Assembly: GCF_016901225.1 (NCBI RefSeq)
Contig: NZ_JAFEUL010000019.1
Location: forward strand, 1 to 64,000
Direction of reading: 5' to 3'
Length of the DNA: 64,000 nt
Source: Actibacterium sp. 188UL27-1
Lineage (GTDB): Bacteria > Pseudomonadota > Alphaproteobacteria > Rhodobacterales > Rhodobacteraceae
A model generated the notes under the pieces. That model did no database searches. It had not been told where the DNA came from and saw only the letters and a program-made list of their open reading frames with translations. Below are positions 1-7,758 of the stretch, in pieces. A program made the translations under genes and the position numbers. The first letter of the stretch is position 1. Each line of letters starts with the position of its first letter.

Positions 1-39
1 GTAAAACAACCGAGCCGGAGCTTCCTGAACACCCATCAT
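1..39 (-). CDS. N-terminal fragment of a putative IS transposase (cut by window edge)
   Basis: Thirteen codons run off the left edge on the minus strand, reading MMGVQEAPARLFY. They follow a strong ribosome binding site (AGGAGGGA about 8 bases before the ATG pair at 34-39). From memory, a double-Met start of the form MMG...LFY is typical of IS1182/IS5-like DDE transposases common in Rhodobacterales. The rest of the gene is outside the window, so the family assignment is a recollection on very few residues and could be wrong. No terminal inverted repeat could be fixed. Confidence 0.4.
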   Translation of the reverse strand, partial: MMGVQEAPARLFY

Positions 40-383
40 CGTCAAATCCCTCCTCATCCGACAAAAGGAAGTGAAGCAAACGAATTGGCCCAAAACAACA
101 AAGACTTCTTCAACAAAATAAGCTCTTTGAAGACGTTTTTCGCAAGTGCAAAGACCTATCCTCACGCCAGTGGTGGATGAGATGCTCAAGAGGTTAACAA
201 GGCCTAACCGCTCGGTGTGTTAAAGGGGCGTCTCAGCGCAAATCGTATGTATGGTTTGTGCATTGGTTGTGCCTCGCCAAAACCGCTAGGTTTCAGGCGT
301 TTGCCGGTTGGATCGGGGGTAGGCCGTGGCGCCGTTGGCTATGCACCGGGTGCCCCGTTAACGGTGGGGCGCCTTGGGCACCG
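40..383. other. Intergenic stretch beside the putative IS
   Basis: About 340 bases without a credible gene. The half nearest the putative transposase is more AT-rich than the rest of the window and may be the end of the insertion sequence. It contains an inverted repeat (TCTTCAA at 107-113, TTGAAGA at 127-133) followed by CG and five T, which could be a weak plus-strand terminator. I see no convincing promoter, tRNA or other element. Confidence 0.4.
349..382 (-). terminator. Possible terminator of the importer operon
   Basis: Directly after the stop codon of the leftward quinone oxidoreductase gene lie nested inverted repeats: GGTGCCC (349-355) with GGGCACC (376-382), GCCCC (352-356) with GGGGC (366-370), and the palindrome CCGTTAACGG at 355-364. 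The location fits an operon end. There is no clear T-run, so this may be an unrelated GC-rich hairpin. Confidence 0.35.
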
Positions 384-1370
384 CTAGAGGGTTAGGACGA
401 TTTTGCCTTGGGCTTGGCGGGTCTCGATCAGTTCCAGGGCTGCGGCGGCGTCTTGCAGGGGGAAGGTCTTGCTGATGCGGGGTTTGATCTGGCCCGCCTC
501 GTACATCTGGAATAGCTCTTGTGTGAGCAACTCGTGCCGCGCGGGGTCTCGCCGCACGAAGGCACCCCAGAACACACCGACGATTTGGCAATTCTTCAGG
601 AGGGGGAGGTTCAACGGAATTTCCGGGATGCCCGCCGGGAAACCGACCACCAGGAAGCGACCCTCCCAGCCCAGGCAGCGCAGGGCGGGTTCGGCGTAAG
701 CGCCGCCAACAGGGTCGTAAACAACGTCAACCTCGCGGCTTATGCCTTTGATCTGCTGAGAGAAGTCCTTTTGCGCGGCCTTGTCCATCTGCCGCGGATA
801 AACGATCGTATGATCCGCCCCGAGGTTGTCACAAAACGCCGCCTTTTCGGGGGAGGAGACAGCGGCGATGACCTTGGCGCCCATGGCGTTGCCCAGTTCC
901 ACGGCAGAGGCGCCGATCCCGCCTGCGGCCCCCAGGACCAGCAGGGTTTGGCCGTCGCCCAACTGCCCGCGATCCTTTAGTCCGTAATAGGAGGTGCCAT
1001 AGGTGAAGATGAAGCAGGCGGCCTCGTCAAACGGCATCGCATCGGGGATTTTATGGGCAGAACCGGTGGGAACGCAGATATGGCTGGCAAAGCCGCCAAA
1101 GATCGGCAGGGCCAGGACGCGGTCACCTACGGCAAAGCCAGCGACACCGCCGCCCACCGTATCCACCACGCCAGCCACCTCACCGCCTGGCGCAAAGGGA
1201 CGGGGCGGTTTGAACTGATACATGTCACGGATGATGATCGTGTCGGGGAAGTTGACGCCTGCGGCTTTGACGGCGATCCGGATCTCGCCCTTTTTTGGCT
1301 CCGGCATCGGCAGGTCGGTCATTTCCAGCGTCTCGGGCCCACCCACCTGGGTGCTGAGCAAGGCGCGCAT
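384..1370 (-). CDS. NADPH:quinone oxidoreductase-like zinc-less MDR enzyme
   Basis: A 328-residue medium-chain dehydrogenase/reductase of the QOR (crotonase-independent, zinc-less) branch. It shows the GroES-like N-terminal half with the AAGVNFPD motif, and a Rossmann domain with the nucleotide motif LGAAGGIGASAVELG near residue 145. Such enzymes reduce quinones, enals or enoyl groups with NADPH; the substrate here is unknown. I chose the ATG at 1370 because it overlaps the stop of the preceding ATPase gene as TGATG; an in-frame ATG five codons upstream lies inside that gene. As last gene of the importer operon it probably acts on the imported compound or its CoA ester. Confidence 0.85.
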   Translation of the reverse strand: MRALLSTQVGGPETLEMTDLPMPEPKKGEIRIAVKAAGVNFPDTIIIRDMYQFKPPRPFAPGGEVAGVVDTVGGGVAGFAVGDRVLALPIFGGFASHICVPTGSAHKIPDAMPFDEAACFIFTYGTSYYGLKDRGQLGDGQTLLVLGAAGGIGASAVELGNAMGAKVIAAVSSPEKAAFCDNLGADHTIVYPRQMDKAAQKDFSQQIKGISREVDVVYDPVGGAYAEPALRCLGWEGRFLVVGFPAGIPEIPLNLPLLKNCQIVGVFWGAFVRRDPARHELLTQELFQMYEAGQIKPRISKTFPLQDAAAALELIETRQAQGKIVLTL

Positions 1371-2089
1371 CAGACCTCCAGCCATTCGCGCCGGATATCC
1401 TCACGGCCCCTAAAGTCGTCCGGCGTGCCGGTGTAAACAATTTCTCCATGCCCCATGACATACACCCTTTGTGCGATCTTCAGCGCGATCGACAGTTTTT
1501 GTTCCACCAACAAGATCGACACACCGGCCTGGGCAATCTGGGCAATCAGCGCGCCGACCTGGGTGACGATCTTGGGCGCCAACCCCTCGGTCGGCTCGTC
1601 GATGATGATTAGATCGGGGTCGCCCATCAAGGTCCGACAGATGGTGAGCATCTGTTTTTCGCCACCAGACAGGACGCCCGCGGCGGTATCGGCGCGGGAT
1701 TTGAGGTTCGGGAACATCTCCAGCATGTCCTCGATCTGCCAGCGGCCCGGAGTGTTGACATCCTTGAGGCCCAAAAGAAGGTTCTGGCGGACGGTCATCA
1801 TGGGAAAGATGTCGCGGTTTTCCGGCACATAGCCGAGGCCCAGATGGGCGATGCGGTGGCTGGGTTGGCCCGCTATGTTATGGCCATGGAACCAGACCTC
1901 GCCTTGCGGTGCGACCTCACCCATGATTGCCTTGGCAGTGGTGGAGCGGCCCACACCGTTGCGGCCCAGAAGTGCTGCAACCTCGCCCCGGCCCACGCTC
2001 AGGTTCACGCCGCGCAGAACGTGGCTTTTGCCGTAAAAGGCATGCAGGTCGCGGACGTCCAGCATGGGATTTGGGGCGGTGTCCTTCAT
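1370..2089 (-). CDS. LivF-type ABC transporter ATP-binding protein
   Basis: A 239-residue cytoplasmic ATPase of the branched-chain amino acid (HAAT/LIV) transporter class. The Walker A site at residues 42-50 reads GRNGVGRST, with arginine (residue 48) where the nucleotide-binding lysine normally stands. The signature LSGGEKQM is at about 140-147 and Walker B with DE at about 160-165 (IIIDEP). The D-loop region and the terminal VEQ motif typical of LivF are present. It overlaps the LivG-type gene by four bases (ATGA), so the two are translationally coupled and would form the nucleotide-binding heterodimer. LIV-type systems carry amino acids, aromatic acids and dicarboxylates; the neighbours suggest a carboxylic acid here. 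Confidence 0.9.
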   Translation of the reverse strand: MKDTAPNPMLDVRDLHAFYGKSHVLRGVNLSVGRGEVAALLGRNGVGRSTTAKAIMGEVAPQGEVWFHGHNIAGQPSHRIAHLGLGYVPENRDIFPMMTVRQNLLLGLKDVNTPGRWQIEDMLEMFPNLKSRADTAAGVLSGGEKQMLTICRTLMGDPDLIIIDEPTEGLAPKIVTQVGALIAQIAQAGVSILLVEQKLSIALKIAQRVYVMGHGEIVYTGTPDDFRGREDIRREWLEV

Positions 2090-2853
2090 GCGACCGCTTC
2101 CGGCAATTCGGCTTCGTCACCCAGATAGGCTTCCTTCACGCGTGGGTCGCCCCGGATTTCCTCGGGCGCGCCTGTCGCTATGATCTCCCCGTAAACCAGC
2201 ACGCTGATCCGGTCGGACAGGCCAAAGACGACGCCCATATCGTGTTCGACAATCAGCAGTGTTTTGCCCGCCGTCGCCTTTTGGATCAGGGCGATGGCGC
2301 GGTCGGTTTCAGAGTGGCTCATCCCCGCCGTGGGCTCATCAAGCAGGATCACATCCGCGCCCCCGGCAATGGTGATGGCAATCTCCAATGTCCGTTGGTC
2401 GGCGTAAGGCAGCAGGGCGGCGGGGCTGTCGGCCTTGTCGATCAACCCAACGGAATCAAGGATGTGTGCAGTCTTTTCCTGCACCAGTTTCAGATTCCCG
2501 ATATTGCGCCAAAAGCTGTATCCCTGGCCCATGGACCACAGAACGCCGCAGCGCACATTCTCCCGCACGCTCATATTGCTGAAGATGTTCGACACCTGGA
2601 AGCTGCGCGACAGGCCCATCCGGTTGATCCGGTAGGGTCTGATCCCGGCAATCGACTGACCGCGCAGGCGGATATCGCCCGCGGTGGGGCGGTAAAGACC
2701 CGAGATCAGGTTGAAGAGCGTCGACTTGCCCGCACCATTGGGGCCGATGATGGCATGGCGTTCGCCCTGCGCGATCTCTAGTGAGACACCTTGGATGATC
2801 TTGGCGGGGCCGAAATCCTTGCGGACCTCCCGGAGGCTAAGGGCAGTCGTCAT
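2086..2853 (-). CDS. LivG-type ABC transporter ATP-binding protein
   Basis: A 255-residue ATPase, partner of the LivF-type subunit. Walker A at residues 37-45 is the canonical GPNGAGKST, the LivG-type signature region reads LPYADQRTLEIA and Walker B is VILLDEPTAGM. The switch histidine is visible in VEHDMGVV. It overlaps both neighbours by four bases (ATGA at each end), indicating a single polycistronic importer operon. Substrate cannot be read from the ATPase. Confidence 0.92.
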   Translation of the reverse strand: MTTALSLREVRKDFGPAKIIQGVSLEIAQGERHAIIGPNGAGKSTLFNLISGLYRPTAGDIRLRGQSIAGIRPYRINRMGLSRSFQVSNIFSNMSVRENVRCGVLWSMGQGYSFWRNIGNLKLVQEKTAHILDSVGLIDKADSPAALLPYADQRTLEIAITIAGGADVILLDEPTAGMSHSETDRAIALIQKATAGKTLLIVEHDMGVVFGLSDRISVLVYGEIIATGAPEEIRGDPRVKEAYLGDEAELPEAVA

Positions 2854-4118
2854 GACGCGAACCGTTGGGACAGGTGCCGGATGGCCCAGCCGCCGCCGAT
2901 CAACAGCGCCAGTCCCAGCGCCCAGCTCAGCGGGCTGGACGGTGGCAGGGGTAGGCCACCCGGCGCAAAGACATGGCCGGACGTGCGGCTGACAGCGACT
3001 TCCGTAAGCAGGATCACCCCGGCGAAGGTAACCATCGCCGCGGCGGATAGCGCACCCCAGCGGGTCAGGCGCGGCGCTGCATCGGGTTGGATGATGCCGC
3101 GGGCAAAGCCCAGCACCATGCCGAACAGGCCGCCCGGCGCATACATCACGATGGCAATGAACATCAGGCCCAGATACAGCAGCCAGGCTTCGGAAAAGTC
3201 TGACAGGTTTGACTGCATCCAGGTCAGAACGATGGCCCCCAGCAGTGGTCCGGCGAAATAACGGATGCCGCCGATATAGGCCATCAACAGGACAAAGCCC
3301 GAGGGCAGGAGAGACAGGCTTTCGGGGGTGATAATCTCGTAATTCACGGCCGACATGCCGCCTGCCAACCCTGCGAACCCGCCCGATGCGATGAAGACCA
3401 GATAGCGGACGCGCTGCGGATCGTAGCCCACGAATTGCACGCGTTCCGGGTTATCGCGCACGGCTTGGCCCATCTTGCCCAGGGGCGTGCGCGTGAACGC
3501 ATACATGCCGACGACGCCGATCAGGGTCCAAAAGACGATGAACCAATAGACCTCTGAGATCGGGCCAAGGGACAGACCAAATGCCTCGATCCCGTTCATC
3601 CGGTCGGCAGAGATGCCTTCCTCACCCCCGAAAATGCTGACGAACATGAACCCGGCCGCGGCGATCAGTTCCGCGATCCCGAGGGAGATCATGGCGAAGG
3701 GCACACCCGCATTGCGGCAAGACGGCCAACCGATGACGGCCCCCGCCAAAGCGCCACCTGCGAAGCCAAGGACGGGCAGCGCAAAGACCGGCATCAGGGC
3801 CCAGGTCCCACCGTCGAAACTCGCCGCCTCAATCGCGTTCATCCCATGCATTGCGGCATAGGCGCCAAGGCCGAAATAGACGGCATGGCCGAAACTCAGC
3901 AGCCCCGTCTGGCCCAGTAGCATGTTGTAGCTGAGTGCGAAGACGATGTTGATCCCGATGGCGTTGAGCAGCGAATAGGCCGTGCGGGACGGCCCCAGCA
4001 ACGGGATGATCAGCAGCACGGCAGCGAACAGGATCAGCGGCAACAGACGCGTCGTGAATTTCTGGGCACTGGTTGGGGCCAGGTCGATGAGGCCGGGGTT
4101 TTGGGTCTGGTCGCTCAA
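2850..4118 (-). CDS. LivM-type ABC transporter permease
   Basis: A 422-residue polytopic inner-membrane permease of the LivM class, with the conserved core NAIGINIVFALSYNMLLGQTGLLSFGHAVYFG region near residues 52-82. It is longer than many LivM proteins because of a C-terminal extension with two further hydrophobic segments at about residues 350-375 and 398-414. It overlaps the upstream permease and downstream ATPase genes by four bases each. With the LivH-type partner it would form the translocation channel of the importer. Confidence 0.9.
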   Translation of the reverse strand: MSDQTQNPGLIDLAPTSAQKFTTRLLPLILFAAVLLIIPLLGPSRTAYSLLNAIGINIVFALSYNMLLGQTGLLSFGHAVYFGLGAYAAMHGMNAIEAASFDGGTWALMPVFALPVLGFAGGALAGAVIGWPSCRNAGVPFAMISLGIAELIAAAGFMFVSIFGGEEGISADRMNGIEAFGLSLGPISEVYWFIVFWTLIGVVGMYAFTRTPLGKMGQAVRDNPERVQFVGYDPQRVRYLVFIASGGFAGLAGGMSAVNYEIITPESLSLLPSGFVLLMAYIGGIRYFAGPLLGAIVLTWMQSNLSDFSEAWLLYLGLMFIAIVMYAPGGLFGMVLGFARGIIQPDAAPRLTRWGALSAAAMVTFAGVILLTEVAVSRTSGHVFAPGGLPLPPSSPLSWALGLALLIGGGWAIRHLSQRFAS

Positions 4119-5047
4119 AACTCACGCTCCCCCATCAGGCCACGGGGGCGCAGCATCAGCATCAGGACCAGCAGCAGAAAGGGCAGCATCGGCGCCAGCG
4201 ACGCGATGGTGATGCGCCCGACCTCCGACGTAGCTTGTAGGCCAAGCCAGCCAAAGAAATCCGCGAAATTGGCGTCAATCGATATGGCAAAAGTCTGCAG
4301 GAACCCGATCAGCAGGGAGGCGATGAAGGCCCCTTCCAGACTTCCCATGCCGCCCACCACCACGACGACAAACACGATGGGGCCGATGGCAAAGGCCATG
4401 CTGGGCTCCGTCACCAGGTAGTTGCCGCCGATCACACCCGCCAGACCTGCCAGGGCACAGCCCGCCGCGAAGACCAGCATAAAGATCCGCGGTACGTTAT
4501 GGCCCAGGTGAGAGACCATATGCGGGTGGGTCAACGCGGCCTGGATGATCAGGCCGATCCGGGTGCGTTTCAGCAGATACCACAGGCCCACCAGCATCAG
4601 GATCGAGATCAGCAACATAAAGATCCGGTAGGCCGGGTATTGCGACCCGAACAGCTCAAATAATGGGAAATCCAGCGCGCTTGGCACTTGGTAGGGCACG
4701 GCAACCTTGCCCCATGTGATCTTGACGATCTCTTCGATCACATAAGCCAGACCGAAGGTGAACAGCAACTCCGCCACATGGCCATTGGCATGGACGGGCC
4801 TGAGCCCCCAGCGTTCCACCGCCGCACCGGCCAACCCCACTAGGATTGGCGCCAGGAACAACGCCACCCAAAAGCCCGTGAAATTGCCCAGGGTGAAGGC
4901 AAAGTATGCGCCCAGCATGTAAAAACTCGCATGGGCAAAGTTCAGCACGCCCATCATCGAAAAGATCAGCGTCAAACCACTGGACAGCATGAACAGCAAA
5001 AGCCCGTAGATCAGGCCGTTCAGTAGCGCGAAAGCGATGGTTTCCAA
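4115..5047 (-). CDS. LivH-type ABC transporter permease
   Basis: An inner-membrane permease of about 310 residues with the LivH hallmark SGLTLIFSMMGVLNFAHASF near the N-terminus. I set the start at a TTG (5045-5047) giving METIAFALLNGLIYG, because GGAG lies 8 bases upstream and family members begin at this point. An in-frame ATG at 5149 would add 34 low-complexity residues and is less likely. It overlaps the LivM-type gene by ATGA. Expected partner of the LivM subunit in the channel. Confidence 0.88.
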   Translation of the reverse strand: METIAFALLNGLIYGLLLFMLSSGLTLIFSMMGVLNFAHASFYMLGAYFAFTLGNFTGFWVALFLAPILVGLAGAAVERWGLRPVHANGHVAELLFTFGLAYVIEEIVKITWGKVAVPYQVPSALDFPLFELFGSQYPAYRIFMLLISILMLVGLWYLLKRTRIGLIIQAALTHPHMVSHLGHNVPRIFMLVFAAGCALAGLAGVIGGNYLVTEPSMAFAIGPIVFVVVVVGGMGSLEGAFIASLLIGFLQTFAISIDANFADFFGWLGLQATSEVGRITIASLAPMLPFLLLVLMLMLRPRGLMGEREF

Positions 5048-5196
5048 CGTCTGGGCTCCAAGGGGCGAAGGGTGAGGCCGTTCGAACGATGAGATCGATG
5101 GCGGTGACGCGGGCTTTGACGGGGCGATCTCATTGCCCCTCCAAAACACCGCCTGGCCGTTCAGTCAGACGGTGCACTGGATCGATGCGCAGGGCG

Positions 5197-6432
5197 TTAA
5201 CTTGGGCGGCGCATCTTACAGGTTGTCGGCGTCGCTGTGGCAGCGGCCGGGATCTCGACATCCGTTTTAAAGCCAAAGCCGGTGCCTTCCACATCGCGCG
5301 TCACGTCATCGGTGAAGGTCGAGATAAAGAGCGGTTGGATCAACTGGTGATCATCCGCGCGCATCTCGACCGTGCCATACGGCGTCTCGAACGTCATGCC
5401 TTCCAGCGCCATGGCAATGGCGACCACATCTCCGCCGCCCACTTCGTCCGCAGCCTTGTCGAGCATGCCCATCGTGGTGAAAACGCGCTGGTAATAATAG
5501 TCGACATCCGGGTGCTTGGCCTCGAACGCGTCCATCTTGGCGATTTGCTCCGGCGTGGTCTCGATGTTTTCGTGAAATTCGGTGATCTGCTTGACCTTGT
5601 CGACGCCCGCAGCCCCCATCGCTGTTGGCGTGCCCAGCCCACCGCCGTAATAGGTCAGATACGGCACCTCATGTCCCGCATCGGCAGCGGCCTTGATCAG
5701 CAGCGTCATGTCGGTGCCCCAATTGCCGGTGATCACCGCATCCGCCCCGGCACCCATTATCTTTTGGACGTAAGGCGTGAAATCCTTGACTTTGCCGATC
5801 GGGTGCAACTCGTTGCCGACAATCTCGATGTCCGGGCGTTTCTCGGTGATCATGCTTTGGGCCGCGGCGGACACCGCTTTGCCAAAGGAGTAATCCTGAC
5901 CCAGGATGTAAACGCTCTTGATATCGGGCTGTTCGGCCAGCCAATCGGTCATCCCGGCCATTTTCATGTCGACATTGGCGTCGAACCGGAAATGCCAGAA
6001 ATTGCATTTGTCATTGGTCAAGGCGGGATCCACGGCGGCGTAATTCAGAAAAATCACCTCTTCGCCGGGATTGCGTTTGTTGTGCTTGTTCACCGCATCG
6101 GTCAGGGCATTGGCGACGGAGGATCCATTGCCTTGCGCGATGATCCGGATGCCCTGGTCGATGGCCTTTTGCAGTTGAACCAGGCTCTCCTTGGGGTTGG
6201 TCTTGTTGTCGAACGGCACAATCTCGACCGTCAGGCCCCCGGCACCGCCATCCGCATTGATCAGTTCAGCGGCATAGCGAAAGTGTTTCAGCCCCGCATC
6301 GCCGACATTGCCGAAGGCACCTGACAGTGGATCGATATAGGCGATCTTGAGCGTGTCGACGGCCAAAGCAGGCCCCGCGACCAAGGCGAAAAGCGCCGCA
6401 ACAATAGCCGATTTGACGGTGGTCCCGTTCAT
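5197..6432 (-). CDS. LIV-type periplasmic substrate-binding protein
   Basis: A 411-residue type I periplasmic binding protein of the branched-chain amino acid/amide family. The N-terminus has a clear signal peptide (hydrophobic stretch residues 8-22, cleavage after ALA at about residue 24), then the family opening LKIAYIDPLSGAFGNVG. I chose ATG 6432 since GGGAGGA lies 7 bases before it. First gene of the leftward importer operon; a promoter with a palindromic site lies upstream. It would bind the substrate and deliver it to the permeases. Beta-oxidation genes all around suggest a carboxylic acid rather than an amino acid, but that is inference. Confidence 0.9.
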   Translation of the reverse strand: MNGTTVKSAIVAALFALVAGPALAVDTLKIAYIDPLSGAFGNVGDAGLKHFRYAAELINADGGAGGLTVEIVPFDNKTNPKESLVQLQKAIDQGIRIIAQGNGSSVANALTDAVNKHNKRNPGEEVIFLNYAAVDPALTNDKCNFWHFRFDANVDMKMAGMTDWLAEQPDIKSVYILGQDYSFGKAVSAAAQSMITEKRPDIEIVGNELHPIGKVKDFTPYVQKIMGAGADAVITGNWGTDMTLLIKAAADAGHEVPYLTYYGGGLGTPTAMGAAGVDKVKQITEFHENIETTPEQIAKMDAFEAKHPDVDYYYQRVFTTMGMLDKAADEVGGGDVVAIAMALEGMTFETPYGTVEMRADDHQLIQPLFISTFTDDVTRDVEGTGFGFKTDVEIPAAATATPTTCKMRRPS

Positions 6433-6490
6433 CGCGCATCCTCCCAATTTTTACGATATGACCCGTCTGACGCGGGATTTCATTCTCATT

Positions 6491-6519
6491 ATTGATCCAT
6501 TCGGTCCGGCTCTTGTCAA
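6491..6519 (-). promoter_or_regulatory. Candidate promoter for the importer operon
   Basis: On the minus strand TTGACA (6519 to 6514) is a perfect -35 box. With a 17-base spacer the next hexamer is ATCAAT, with 20 it is AATAAT, so the -10 is imperfect. It lies between the palindromic operator and the binding-protein gene, the same order as at the acyl-CoA synthetase promoter near 24040. Confidence 0.5.
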
Positions 6520-6528
6520 CCTAAATGT

Positions 6529-6552
6529 GGAATGCAGTTTTGCATTGCGAAA
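6529..6552. promoter_or_regulatory. Candidate IclR-family operator, copy 1
   Basis: The 15-base core at 6538-6552 is TTTTGCATTGCGAAA, an inverted repeat with one mismatch, preceded by GGAATGCAG. The same arrangement (GGAATG, three bases, then a perfect TTTCGC-ATA-GCGAAA palindrome) recurs at 24063-24086 in front of the acyl-CoA synthetase operon; 20 of 24 positions agree. It sits between the divergent importer and dehydrogenase operons. The only local regulator of a suitable type in the same cluster is the IclR protein at 16058, so I infer it binds here. Confidence 0.65.
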
Positions 6553-6593
6553 CTCGGCTGGCGATGGTTCAAACAAGGCGGGGAGGGCAGGGC

Positions 6594-7754
6594 TTGGACG
6601 ATCTGACATCATTCCGGCAGGAAACACGCGACTGGCTGGCGACGAACTGCCCCGCCGCCATGCGTGGGCCGACCGATGGCGATGCGGATATCTGCTGGGG
6701 CGGTTGCAACTGGCAGTTTCAAAGCGATGCGCAGCGCGACTGGATGCACGCCATGGCCGATCAGGGTTGGACGGCGCCCACCTGGCCGACAGGCTATGGT
6801 GGTGGCGGGCTGACTCGCGCCCAGGAAAAGGTGCTGACCGAAGAGATGGCGCGGATCGAAGCGCGCTCGCCCCTCGACAGTTTCGGCCTTTGGATGCTGG
6901 GGCCAGCCCTTTTGCAATTCGGATCAGAGGTGCAGAAACGTCACCACCTTCCGCAGATCACACGCGGCGAAATCCGCTGGTGCCAGGGTTATTCCGAACC
7001 CGGTGCGGGCTCGGATCTGGCCAATGTCCAGACCCGGGCGGAGGATGCGGGCGACCACTATGTCGTCACGGGCCAGAAAATCTGGACCTCCTACGCCGAC
7101 AAGGCTGACTGGATCTTTGCCCTTGTGCGTACAGATCGGGACGCGCCCAAGCACCAGGGCATCTCTTTCCTGTTGATCGACATGGCAAGTGCCGGTGTCA
7201 GCACCAGACCGATCAAGTTGATCTCCGGCGCGTCGGTCTTTTGCGAGACGTTTTTCGACGGCGTGAAAGTACCGAAAGACCAGTTGGTCGGGCAGACGGG
7301 GCAGGGCTGGGAGATTGCCAAATACCTGCTCACCCATGAACGTGAGATGATTTCGGGCGGCGCGCAAGGCCTGCTGGGCGGTCGCTCGGTCATGAAGGTT
7401 CTGGCAGATGCCGAGGCCGACCTTAAAGATGCCACCCTGCGCGCCGAGGCTTTAGCCTGCGAGATTGACACCCTTGCTGTGGAACTGACCCTTGACCGCT
7501 ACAAAGACATGGCCGAGGGCGGGCAAGGCGTGGGCGATGCCTCTGCCATGCTCAAATATATCGGTACCGAACTCAACAAGCGCCGCCATGAGGTGATGAT
7601 GCGGGCGGGCGGCAGCGATGCCCTTGAATGGGACGGCGTGCATGGAACCCTCGCGGCGGAGTGGCTGCGGACCAAGGCCAACTCCATCGAGGGCGGCACG
7701 TCCGAGGTCATGTTGGAGATCATCTCGCGCCGCATCCTTGGGCTGCCGGGATAG
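6594..7754 (+). CDS. Acyl-CoA dehydrogenase, large (catalytic) subunit of a pair
   Basis: A 386-residue FAD-dependent acyl-CoA dehydrogenase. Visible motifs are the flavin/substrate loop WCQGYSEPGAGSDLA and the C-terminal SIEGGTSEVMLEIISRRILG, which contains the Glu-Gly-Gly-Thr equivalent of the catalytic base; a second Glu lies in LTHEREMI. The start is a TTG at 6594 with GGGAGGG 7 bases upstream (MDDLTSFRQETRDWL); ATGs at 6525 or 6564 would add residues not typical of the family. It is followed four bases after its stop by a smaller homologue lacking the catalytic motif, as in heteromeric dehydrogenases of dicarboxylate and steroid breakdown. First gene of the rightward operon. Confidence 0.88.
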   Translation: MDDLTSFRQETRDWLATNCPAAMRGPTDGDADICWGGCNWQFQSDAQRDWMHAMADQGWTAPTWPTGYGGGGLTRAQEKVLTEEMARIEARSPLDSFGLWMLGPALLQFGSEVQKRHHLPQITRGEIRWCQGYSEPGAGSDLANVQTRAEDAGDHYVVTGQKIWTSYADKADWIFALVRTDRDAPKHQGISFLLIDMASAGVSTRPIKLISGASVFCETFFDGVKVPKDQLVGQTGQGWEIAKYLLTHEREMISGGAQGLLGGRSVMKVLADAEADLKDATLRAEALACEIDTLAVELTLDRYKDMAEGGQGVGDASAMLKYIGTELNKRRHEVMMRAGGSDALEWDGVHGTLAAEWLRTKANSIEGGTSEVMLEIISRRILGLPG

Positions 7755-7758
7755 CGCC

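Noticed and set aside
5089-6324. A 411-codon plus-strand frame opposite the substrate-binding protein gene
   Set aside because: The minus strand encodes a complete LIV-type binding protein with signal peptide; the antisense frame shows no domain and lacks a good ribosome binding site.
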